Assembly: GCA_000149225.2 (NCBI GenBank)
Contig: CM000693.1
Span: 1 to 64,000 of the forward strand
Direction: 5' to 3'
From: Lachancea kluyveri NRRL Y-12651
Lineage: Eukaryota; Ascomycota; Saccharomycetes; Saccharomycetales; Saccharomycetaceae
Length of the DNA stretch: 64,000 bases
Each line of letters opens with the position of its first letter. The first letter of the stretch is position 1. Under the pieces are notes generated by a model. That model was not told the DNA's origin. It worked only from the letters and a program-made list of their open reading frames with translations, and made no database searches. This document shows positions 22,472-31,882 of this stretch, in pieces. The position numbers and the translations under genes are program-made.

Positions 22472-23318
22472 TTAATTAGTGAATTGCTTCTTAAACACTA
22501 TTCCTTCTTGCTTGCTTTTTTTTTTTCGTTTGTTAATCCTTTTCAAATGTCTTCTGAAATGCCTTAATAAGTTGCTTTTCACATTGAATCTTGCTAAACA
22601 TCCTGGCCAGTCACACGAAAACGGCTGTGCACCCCTGTGTATTAATCCGTGGGCTTTCAGAGAACTTAACCTTGGAAATGTTTCCCCACAGTTAGAACAA
22701 TAGTGCACAGGTCTTTGTTTTGAAGTATTCGTTGGAGGAACTGGTGTAAGGTATTTGGATACATCCATTCGATCGTTAGCTGCCGTCTGTTAAAAATTTG
22801 AGGGCGATTCTGAAGTACCTTCTAGTAGAGAAGTATCTGCCCATCGGTTTAGATTCTGTTCCTCCCCATTCAAAAAACACACGCTCTCGGGTATTCCTGG
22901 TTGAAATATATGCATGTGTGGCTGCTGCTCAAAAGATGTCGTACTTGAAATAACATCTAATCCGATCGCTTGATATACCTGTTTTAAAATACCTTGAGAG
23001 TTTGGAGTATACAAATAAGCAGGCTGCTTCGAAGAGCTCCAAAAATTAATTTCTTCCGCTTGTTGTTCGGACCAGCCAATTCTCTGCCACTCTTTACAAA
23101 AGCTTGGCCACTTGTATTTTTTTTTTTTTTGGTAGGTTGCGATGATGTGGATGCTCAACGTCAAAGTTTCCTGGGTATATTTGCAACGCCTTGTTAGAGT
23201 TAGGAATATTGTTAGCAGCCCCTGTTAGATTGCGAGTACATTGCTCATCAGTGGCTATACAGTTCATGTAATCAAGATGCTGAAGTCTTTTTCTTAAATT
23301 CTTCTTGTATACATTCAT
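22472..23318 (-). pseudogene. C2H2 zinc-finger protein gene, interrupted
   Basis: On the minus strand a reading frame starts with MNVYKKNLRKRLQHLDY at 23318. It shifts at an A14 tract (T run at 23117-23130 on +) into a frame that runs to a TAA at 22790-22792 and then continues in the same frame to 22472. The C-terminal part has two clear C2H2 fingers: C..C with GETFPRLSSLKAH and H...H, then C....C with FNVKSNLLRHFRRH, followed by a basic tail. The pair resembles C-terminal fingers of yeast factors such as Cmr3 (YPR013C) and YPR015C. Joined, the coding length is about 280 codons. The homopolymer shift could be a sequencing error, but the internal stop makes a pseudogene, or a truncated protein lacking its fingers, more likely. 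Confidence 0.65.
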
Positions 23319-26300
23319 GGTTTTAGACTATTAATGATCGCACTTGATACACAAATAAGTCTAATAAGCAAACGTATTACCTCAAAAGCAGTTGCTCTCA
23401 ACTAAAGAATCCCAGGTTTCTTAATTAGAAATATTTCAAATACAGCTTAAAAAATTAAAACATCGAATAAATCTATCTGTGGGCCACCTTGCTGTATTTA
23501 TGTATACATAGAACTGTACTATTCGGTACTTGAAAATGTGCCAAAAGTATCGTCAAAAGTTACTCTTTTCAAGGGAACAGAATGGAAAAAAAATCTTTTG
23601 TTACCGCGCGCACACCGTGCCTGCATATTGAAAACCTGAGTCCGGACGTTCGATGTTTCTTTTTTTGCGAACATGCGGTGCTTGTTCGCTGCTGAACAAG
23701 AAATCGGATATCAAAAGATAACTAGTATGGCTCTTTTCTCGCCGAGGTACCATTGTTTTACGAAAGGAAATCGGATCCTGTTCTTAAATGCTCAATAGCT
23801 GAGAACTTTTGAAAATTGCCTTTGATGATTAGACAGAAACGCTAAGCTGCTATGGCAAATTATTAGATATATTGCGTAACAAAGAATATGCTATAGCAAA
23901 GACCGCTAAGATTTTTTTTTGTGACAAGAAGCAAGTTTGAAGCTGTTATGACAGAATTTTTTACATATATGTCTACAAACTCTATTTCATTTTGCAATAA
24001 AATGTAGAACGGTGAAATTTTAGGAACTTTCCAACTTATGGTCATGATGACTTACAAATTCTAACCAAAACTAGCACTTTTCTACTTAAAGCAATTTTTT
24101 ACAACATCTTTATTTTCTATAAAATCTGACATTTTATCGCTCTGTGTCTTGGAGCATCTAGCTGTATCCGGATTAACCAGGACAGTTGTGTTACATTTAC
24201 AAATAAAAAAAAAAGTTTGAAATTTCCCTTTCACGATTTTATTAGTCCAGCTCACATCTTTGGGTATATTTTTGCGAAAAAAATTGAACTTAGATGTATT
24301 CATAAAGTGCTTTTTAAAATCTAAAGTTTAACCCGGTGGACAGGTTTTCCAATTTTTATCTAGCACACATCTTTATATTCCCCTCCCAAATCTGGAGATT
24401 GCTTTAACCAAAGCGTTTGTACATCAGCCTGCATACGGTGAGTCATCTACAGCCAAATAAAGTAAGCTTATTGAATTTCTGAGATCCACTGGGTTACAGA
24501 TACTAAAATTCTGGCCTCAAATCGACAATATACTGCTTTCTTTTTTTTTCGCTTCGTGTGTTCGACTAAATATTCCCCGCCCTTCCTATGGAGCTAAAAC
24601 TTTATTAATCACTACCGATTACTGTGACAGGTTTTTCTTAATTTTGCTTTTGGTATTTCTGCAGGAAGGCAAAAACACGATGAGCACCTCATATGCTTTC
24701 ATTAAATTTCATTCTATTTTCTAAACCCGTTAACTCTTTCAATTTATTTTCTTAAACTTTCCTGTGTATCTAAACAGTTTATTTTTATACTGATGATGAA
24801 GCCTTTGCAAAGTTACTTTCTTTGATAAAAGTATTAGTACAGCTTTTGTAGCTGTAAAGTATCAACAAATGTGCTTATTTTTCTGGCAATTTGTATCATT
24901 TGTACCTAATCATTTTTTTTTAGAAACATGCAATCCTCTTCATTTTCCTTAAGCAAGATGTATTTGCCGCATAAAAAAAAATAAATGTTACTATTCCCTT
25001 ATTGAGTTTTCATTTCTAAGTCTAGTATATTTGACTTTCTTTTTATTAATCCAAACTGAAGGCTGAGTTTGCCCCTATACTATTTCCATGGAAAGTATCA
25101 TTAATAGACTGCTCTTTTTCCTACTAATTCCGCTGCGATAACTATCATCATACCATTCTTGTCTGGTTAATTTAGCCCTGAATGTAATTCATTTTCATAC
25201 CTTAGGCTGCTAGCAACTGTATTATGCGCTACTATATCCTTTTTTCTTTTATAGATGATCACCCATGATTGTAAAAAGAGTGCATTTTCAAAATGCTAAT
25301 TTTACCCTTCAGATCCACACTTTTAATGTGATGAAGCTTTTCCTAAGGGTACCCCTTACTATTTCAGATTCTAAATTCAGCCCTATCGACTTTATCACAT
25401 TTTTTTGACTGGATCACTACTTGCATAATTGTATTTATATATTCAAGCAGAAAAACAGCCTACTCTTTTTTCTCCTCTACGCTTCTCAATCTCACACCAG
25501 CTTATCTCTTTGAAGGCATGCTCGGGTATTTATCCTTGTGGTAATTCAAAGTACAACCAATCTGTTGAAGTAATATCATCACAAATGGGGAGCGCAGTTG
25601 CCCGATGTATTTCTCATGAGCGAGGTGGCATTCGCGTACACTCAGACAAAAATACAGTTACTAGTTGGTCTTAAGTTAACAACTGCTTCACACGAATAAT
25701 AAGTTTCTTTTCTGACGCTTAATATATTTATAGTGCTCAATATTTTATGACCCCTCTTAAAACACCGTCTGATGGGCAGATGAATATAGAAATTCCCGTT
25801 CCCATCTCTGTTGACAATAGCAACACCTTTAAAGTGGAGTTGTTCCAGCATTTTAGAACCAAATGTTACTGTACCAATGCGTTAATTCCTTGCTCCCATT
25901 CAGAGCGGAAGGAATATCTGAAGCAAATTGTTTGTAACAGTTGCTATTGGAACTCTTTAACTCAGCATATTTTATGCTTGTGTCAAAAAGCCACATAATT
26001 TAATATGGCTAATTACGCTTTTTCTTCAAGTCTTTTATATGTTCCAATGAATTCTACCATGAAATCTTCCGAGCAGTCATCGTTTAAGGCAATGTTCTAT
26101 AATACTGCATCGGACAACTTCTCGTCGATGATTGAAAATTAGAGCTGCAAATCATCGAGAAAACCCCCTGACCACCTATGAATATTATCTGTATATTCCA
26201 GTTACACAGTATCCAGATGAAGCGGTGTCCATTTTTTGGTGATATTTTGACATTATTTCGTTACGAGAATGTGAAAAATGGCCACAACTAATGCGACTAT

Positions 26301-26674
26301 CGTACGGAATACGTCTAACAAATTTATACCCCTCTCACAAAATTCTTTCAAACATCAGCAAAAAACGCCGAACTTTCAGCCGTTTCAGTCTTGGAAGCTT
26401 GAAAATTTTGGATCTTGGCTTAACGAAAAACCCAATCAGAATACTTGGTATAATAAAAAATCTAAAGAGAGGGCGATGGTGTCTTATACAGATATTGTTT
26501 TACGACAATGTGAGGATTATTAATTCGTCCTTTGGAAGTATTATTCAGAAAATACAAAAACTCTTTATCTTATCATTACGGAAAAATCTGCTAGTTTTCG
26601 GGTTATATACATGTTATTAAATTTTTCCGTCACCAATATGCTCGCCTCAAATTAGTAATGTACAGTCTTGGTTT
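23319..26674. other. AT-rich gene desert
   Basis: Several open stretches of 60-110 codons (for example 25429-25998 and 26278-26620) show no recognised domain and are interrupted or overlapping. I see no supportable gene, RNA or mobile element before the LTR at 26680. Confidence 0.45.
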
Positions 26675-26679
26675 CTGAC

Positions 26680-27008
26680 TTTTGGAACGAAATACAACTA
26701 TCGACCATCGACTAGTATTCGTGTTACTAGTATATTATCATACACGGCGTTATAAGGTGACATAGAGAATGAGAAACAGTCATCTAAATTAGTGGAAGCT
26801 GAGACGCAAGGATTGATAATGTAATAGGATAATGAACAGAAACATATAAAAGGGAAGAGATATGAATATTTGTATGTAGAATTATCGACTCCCTTTTCTG
26901 GGTTCCTAGAAAGACGAGGAGAGCTTCTAGTATAACCATATACCAATTATTATAGCCTTAATCAAAAATGGAATCTCAACAATTGTCCCAGTATTCACCC
27001 ATTTCTCA
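26680..27008 (+). mobile_element. Ty1/Ty2 delta-like solo LTR
   Basis: A 329-bp LTR in plus orientation, flanked by perfect 5-bp target duplications CTGAC at 26675-26679 and 27009-27013. It shows the delta landmarks ACTAGTATATTATCATACAC, the ACATATAAAAG TATA region, and the end CACCCATTTCTCA. A solo LTR is the usual result of recombination between the two LTRs of a Ty element. No internal region remains. Fossil element, fairly young by its similarity to the 15.6-kb copy. Confidence 0.92.
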
Positions 27009-27013
27009 CTGAC

Positions 27014-27408
27014 ACTATTATTGAAAACAGAAGCTCAATAACACTCGATATATCCATAAATTTAATATCAATACGGATATAAGCTATAAATGGTGAATCT
27101 AAAAACGGAGATCAGTCTAGTATCGCTGTTGTTAACCAGAGACGGAAAAAAAATGATATTACGCCACAGGACGGGATAAAGATTACCAGGATAAGGAATA
27201 AACACTAGATGGCAGTATACTATCTTTGTAAACATATAAAGAAAAAAAAACGCGCTACAATGTTTAATCATCGTGTCCCACTTGCGCTTCCGTGAACATT
27301 GTCTGCGCTGTTATCAATTACCAAGCGAAAGAAAAACTCCGACAGAAATTCGTTTTCTATCCGATTTAGTATTACAGAACTCATACCATTCTTAGGATAC
27401 CCAAATTT
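27014..27408. other. Spacer between two LTR insertions
   Basis: About 400 bases of AT-rich sequence with no gene seen. Confidence 0.5.
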
Positions 27409-27413
27409 ACTTC

Positions 27414-27742
27414 TGAGATTTAGGTGAATACTGGGACAATTGTTGAGATTCCATTTTTGATTAAAGCTATAATAATTGGTATATGGTTATATTAGAATTT
27501 CTCCTCACCTTTCTACGAATCCAGAAAAGGGAGTCGATAATTCTACATACAAATATTCATATCTCTTCCCTTTTATATGTTTCTGTTCATTATCCTATTA
27601 CATTATCAATCCTTGCGTTTCAGCTTCTACCAAATCTGATGACTGTTTCTCAAACTCTATGTCATCATATAACACCGTTTATGATAATACACTAGTAACA
27701 CGAATACTAGTCGGTGGTCGATGGTTGTATTTCGTTCCAATA
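27414..27742 (-). mobile_element. Ty1/Ty2 delta-like solo LTR
   Basis: A 329-bp LTR in minus orientation with perfect 5-bp target duplications ACTTC at 27409-27413 and 27743-27747. Same family as the other copies here but with more substitutions, so probably the older insertion. It faces the solo LTR at 26680-27008 across about 400 bases. Fossil element. Confidence 0.92.
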
Positions 27743-27747
27743 ACTTC

Positions 27748-28497
27748 TTGCAGGAGTCGTAGCCTCTGCTATGTTTCTCCACACATTTCAAGATGTTGAG
27801 ACAGCCTGAGCCTCTACAACTTCAAGTACACCATTGCTAGTATATCTCTTATATGTATCGTTTCTCATGTATCGGGAGAGCAACCGAGCGCTTAAACTCA
27901 CAAAAATGATTCCCATATTGTACTTCAAACAATGGTTGGTTTCAAAAATTTAGTGGTAAAGTTGAACCTGAAGCCTACTTGGATCGCATTCAATCGGTTG
28001 AATTACGATACATGAGTAAGCTGGGATCACGTATTGGGTACATAGTTTTTCGAGTAGCAAAACAAAACCATTGATAATAAACTTGCCTTGGACTGTAGCA
28101 TTACCGATTAATACCATTTTGAACTTTAATTGATCATTTGGATGATGCTTTACAGCATACTACTATTCAGGATTTGAAAGGGGTTTTAAAGCAGAAATGC
28201 ACGGAAGAATAACCTAGAGAAATAATTCAAAGTTAGTCTTCCATCTATAAAAATCTTTGGTGATTGATAGGTCTACCGGCTCCTTTTATAACTTACAAAC
28301 TATTCTGGTTTGAGGACATATAAGTGTACTCTCGACTCAGAAAGCTATATGAGCAATCGTAAAACCCATACATATTAAAGTCCGAGATGGGACGGTATAT
28401 TTCCGGACTTATCCTCATCGCTTTTTTTTTTTTCTACTTCAATCTCTCCATTACTCATCTATGTGACCTTGGATTGTCATCTACCAAACAATAAGAA
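27748..28497. other. NAR1 upstream region at the desert/arm boundary
   Basis: 750 bases between the last LTR and NAR1. One open stretch without an ATG (27910-28074, about 54 codons, reading SGKVEPEAYLDRIQSVELRY) has protein-like composition and might be a gene relic, but I do not recognise it. The last 100 bases before NAR1 are T-rich and pyrimidine-rich, as in a typical yeast promoter. Confidence 0.4.
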
Positions 28498-29907
28498 ATG
28501 AGTGCACTTCTCTCCGAATCAGATCTGAATGACTTCATCAGTCCAGGGCTAGCGTGTGTAAAACCTGCAAAAACTACTAAAGAGCATGTATCGGCAGAGA
28601 ATGGCGGTGAATTAGAAGTAGGCAAAGAATCGAATGAATTGGAAAAGGTATCGATTTCTTTACAGGACTGCTTGGCCTGTGCTGGTTGTATAACGTCGAG
28701 TGAAGAGATCCTGCTTAGTAGACAAAGCCATGCAGTGTTTTTGGAAGCTTGGAAGCAACTACTTAATACCAGAGCATTGGCGGTTAGCATACCACCGCAA
28801 TGCCGGCTTTCGCTTTCTCATTATTATGGGATTTCTCTAGCAGAGTTTGACCTTTGTTTTATAAACCTTATGAGAAAACACTTTGGTGCTAGGTATGTTG
28901 TTGGTACACAACTAGGCAGAAATATCACTACAAATCAAACAAATGATAGGCTAATTGAAAGGAAAAAACAGGAAGAGGGCGTAAAACAACCGGTACTCTG
29001 CGCTGTATGTCCAGGGTTTGTTCTATACGCCGAGAAAACAAAGCCAGAGCTAGTCCCATTACTTTTGGATGTTAAGTCTCCTCAGCAGATTACTGGAGCA
29101 CTGCTTAAAGAGGTTGACAATAGTATTTATCACCTGACAATAATGCCGTGCTTTGATAAGAAGTTAGAGGCTTCTAGAAAAGATGGAGAGAGTGAAGTGG
29201 ACTGCGTCATTACTCCAAGAGAGTTTGTCACAATGTTGCAAGAATTAAAAATTGATTTAAAAGACTTCGCGACCAAAGACACCACAATATTTCATGAGTG
29301 CTCTCCGCAAGGATGGGATCCTGAAATTCACTGGGCTTCTAATTCAGGCAGTAGTTCTGGTGGCTATGCCTACCAGTATTTGGTACAGCTGCAAAAAAGG
29401 CACCTAGGCTCTCAAATCATAAGTATCCAGGGTAAAAATAGTGACATTGTTGAATATAGACTGATGAGCGCTGAGAATGAAATTGTAGGGTCTTCAAGCG
29501 AATTATATGGTTTCAGAAATATCCAGAATATGGTGCGTAAGTTAACTGCTGGCGCAGGAAATACTGCAGTAAAAAGGAACGTTAAAGTGCTGAGGAAAAG
29601 AAATCTTACAACAAAACCTCGTAATGCAACTGCGGCGGATCCTTACAAGACAGATTTTATTGAGGTGATGGCATGTCCTGGTGGGTGTATTAATGGTGGT
29701 GGCTTATTGAATGGAGAACAGAACAGCAGTCGCCGTCGTGCCTTGGCACAACAGCTGAACGACAGGTATGAACAGGAACTTGTACAAATTGATATTGGCA
29801 GCCACACCAGTGGCTTTCCCGCCCCGCACCATCAAAAAACCTATGTGTATAACTTCACCCCGATTGAGCAATCCTCGGATGTAGTCACCGTTGGTAACAC
29901 CTGGTGA
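28498..29907 (+). CDS. NAR1: Cytosolic Fe-S assembly protein Nar1 (iron-only hydrogenase-like)
   Basis: Component of the cytosolic iron-sulfur assembly (CIA) machinery that links early scaffold steps (Cfd1/Nbp35) to the Cia1 targeting complex. It delivers Fe-S clusters to cytosolic and nuclear apoproteins. The 469-residue protein is close to the S. cerevisiae length (491). It has the N-terminal ferredoxin-like cluster ligands Cys20 and Cys58-Cys61-Cys64 (CLACAGC) and the hydrogenase-like cluster cysteines in the CAVCPGF segment, the HECSPQG region and the ACPGGCINGGG motif near residue 395. Neighbour of ZWF1 as in S. cerevisiae, in the same relative orientation. It is the first intact gene to the right of the desert. 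Confidence 0.96.
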   Translation: MSALLSESDLNDFISPGLACVKPAKTTKEHVSAENGGELEVGKESNELEKVSISLQDCLACAGCITSSEEILLSRQSHAVFLEAWKQLLNTRALAVSIPPQCRLSLSHYYGISLAEFDLCFINLMRKHFGARYVVGTQLGRNITTNQTNDRLIERKKQEEGVKQPVLCAVCPGFVLYAEKTKPELVPLLLDVKSPQQITGALLKEVDNSIYHLTIMPCFDKKLEASRKDGESEVDCVITPREFVTMLQELKIDLKDFATKDTTIFHECSPQGWDPEIHWASNSGSSSGGYAYQYLVQLQKRHLGSQIISIQGKNSDIVEYRLMSAENEIVGSSSELYGFRNIQNMVRKLTAGAGNTAVKRNVKVLRKRNLTTKPRNATAADPYKTDFIEVMACPGGCINGGGLLNGEQNSSRRRALAQQLNDRYEQELVQIDIGSHTSGFPAPHHQKTYVYNFTPIEQSSDVVTVGNTW

Positions 29908-30056
29908 AGAACTTTTTATGTATGGCTACACTGTGTGTATCGTTCTGGGCAATTGCACGTTGTAATTACACGTGATTTAACCGTTCACCGGATTCCAGCT
30001 TTGCCGGAAAAACTTTTCCCTATTTTTGCTAGATGGAAAAAATGGAGATTTGTCAT

Positions 30057-30064
30057 TATAAAAA
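30057..30064 (+). promoter_or_regulatory. TATA box of ZWF1
   Basis: TATAAAAA lies about 70 bases upstream of the ZWF1 ATG, within the 226-base NAR1-ZWF1 spacer. Confidence 0.6.
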
Positions 30065-30133
30065 AGCATCCTTTTTGCTGTCAACTAGCTTACACCCCAC
30101 TAATACCCACCTAAACTAAATCCAATTAATACG

Positions 30134-31657
30134 ATGTCGCAACCCGTTGCATTCGAAGAAAATACTGTTATCACCGTCTTTGGCGCATCCGGTGATTTAT
30201 CGAAAAAGAAGACTTTTCCAGCCTTATTTGGCTTGTTTAGAGAGGGCTATTTGCACCCATCTACTAAGATCATTGGTTATGCTCGTTCTAAATTGAGTAA
30301 TGACGATCTAAAAGAAAAGATCAAGCCTCATCTAAAGAAGCCTAATGGTGCCGAGGACGATCAGAAGGTTGAGAAGTTTTTATCCTTGGTCTCTTACGTA
30401 GCTGGTCCATACGACTCAGATGAAGGTTACCTTGAGTTAAAAGAGGCAATCGAACTATACGAAAAGGAAAACAGCGTTCAAGAGCCTCACCGCTTATTCT
30501 ACTTAGCGCTTCCTCCAAGTGTTTTCGTCACTGTTGCGAACCAGATTAAGAAATTGGTTTATGCTGCGAATGGTATCACAAGAGTCATTGTTGAAAAACC
30601 ATTTGGTCATGACCTCGAATCATCAAGGGAGCTGCAAGAACAATTGTCCCCACTATTCTCTGAGGCCGAATTATTCAGAATTGACCATTACTTAGGTAAA
30701 GAAATGGTCAAGAACTTATTGTTAATTAGATTTGGCAATACCTTTTTAAATGCCGCTTGGAATAAGGAAAACATTCAAATGATGCAAATTTCCTTCAAAG
30801 AGCCATTTGGAACTGAGGGTCGTGGTGGCTATTTTGATGAGATCGGTATCATCAGAGATGTCATGCAAAACCATCTTTTACAAGTATTAACTCTATTGAC
30901 TATGGAGAGACCTGTTTCTTTTGATCCAGAATCTGTCCGTGATGAAAAGGTTAAAGTTTTGAAAGCATTTACTCCAATCGATCACGATGACATATTAACT
31001 GGTCAATACGGTAAGTCCGAAGATGGTAGCAAGCCGTCTTACTTAGATGATGAGACTGTTAAGAATGATTCCAAATGTGTGACGTTTGCTGCATTAGGAT
31101 TCAAGATTCAAAATGAACGTTGGGACGGCGTTCCGATTGTCATGAGAGCTGGTAAAGCTTTAAACGAGGGTAAAGTTGAAATTAGAATTCAATTCAAAGC
31201 TGTGGCATCTGGTATGTTCAACAATATTCCAAACAATGAATTGGTTATTAGAATTCAACCAAATGAGGCCATATATTTGAAATGTAATGCTAAAACCCCA
31301 GGTTTATCTACCTCCACCCAACTCACCGAACTAGACTTGACCTACTCTAGTAGATATAAGAATTACTGGATTCCAGAGGCTTACGAATCTTTGATTAGGG
31401 ATGCTCTACTGGGTGACCATTCCAATTTCGTTAGAGATGACGAATTGGATGTCAGCTGGAAATTATTTACTCCGCTATTAAACTACTTGGAAGGTCCAGA
31501 TGCTCCACAGCCAGAAATTTATCCTTATGGTTCTAGGGGTCCAAAAAATTTGACAAAGTATCTAGAAGAACACAAGTATGTTTTCCAGGAAGAAGGCTTG
31601 TACCAATGGCCTGTCGCCAGTCCAAGCAGCTCTGCCTGCTCCAGTCCTAAGATGTAG
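30134..31657 (+). CDS. ZWF1: Glucose-6-phosphate 1-dehydrogenase
   Basis: Oxidises glucose-6-phosphate to 6-phosphogluconolactone with NADP+. This is the first step of the oxidative pentose phosphate pathway and a major cytosolic NADPH source. 507 residues, matching S. cerevisiae Zwf1 (505). Visible motifs: the dinucleotide-binding GASGDLSKKK near residue 18, the invariant active-site RIDHYLGKE at residues 182-190, and the conserved FKEPFGTEGRGGYFDE and IRDVMQNHL segments. The Ser-rich C-terminal tail (SPSSSACSSPKM) is variable in the family. Converges on LRG1, with 225 bases between the stop codons. Confidence 0.98.
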   Translation: MSQPVAFEENTVITVFGASGDLSKKKTFPALFGLFREGYLHPSTKIIGYARSKLSNDDLKEKIKPHLKKPNGAEDDQKVEKFLSLVSYVAGPYDSDEGYLELKEAIELYEKENSVQEPHRLFYLALPPSVFVTVANQIKKLVYAANGITRVIVEKPFGHDLESSRELQEQLSPLFSEAELFRIDHYLGKEMVKNLLLIRFGNTFLNAAWNKENIQMMQISFKEPFGTEGRGGYFDEIGIIRDVMQNHLLQVLTLLTMERPVSFDPESVRDEKVKVLKAFTPIDHDDILTGQYGKSEDGSKPSYLDDETVKNDSKCVTFAALGFKIQNERWDGVPIVMRAGKALNEGKVEIRIQFKAVASGMFNNIPNNELVIRIQPNEAIYLKCNAKTPGLSTSTQLTELDLTYSSRYKNYWIPEAYESLIRDALLGDHSNFVRDDELDVSWKLFTPLLNYLEGPDAPQPEIYPYGSRGPKNLTKYLEEHKYVFQEEGLYQWPVASPSSSACSSPKM

Positions 31658-31882
31658 AGAAGCTCTCATTATCAATGTAACTAGAAGCATTGATCAAAAG
31701 TGTGAATTTTTTTTTCTTTACCTCTATTTCTTCTCCTTTCTGTAAATTTAGGTCTTCGCCTACAAACTCCTGCCCTTTAAAAGGGTATTCTCTCGTATAG
31801 AAACAAAATCTATGACATGTCTCCATTCTTTTACCTATGATATCATAGCACCTTTAAGGGTGCGAATGTCCTTTCCTGTTGT

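Noticed and set aside
25429-26620. Several 80-110-codon + strand ORFs in the desert
   Set aside because: They overlap in different frames, show no domain and have no flanking repeat or conserved neighbour; AT-rich chance ORFs are likely.
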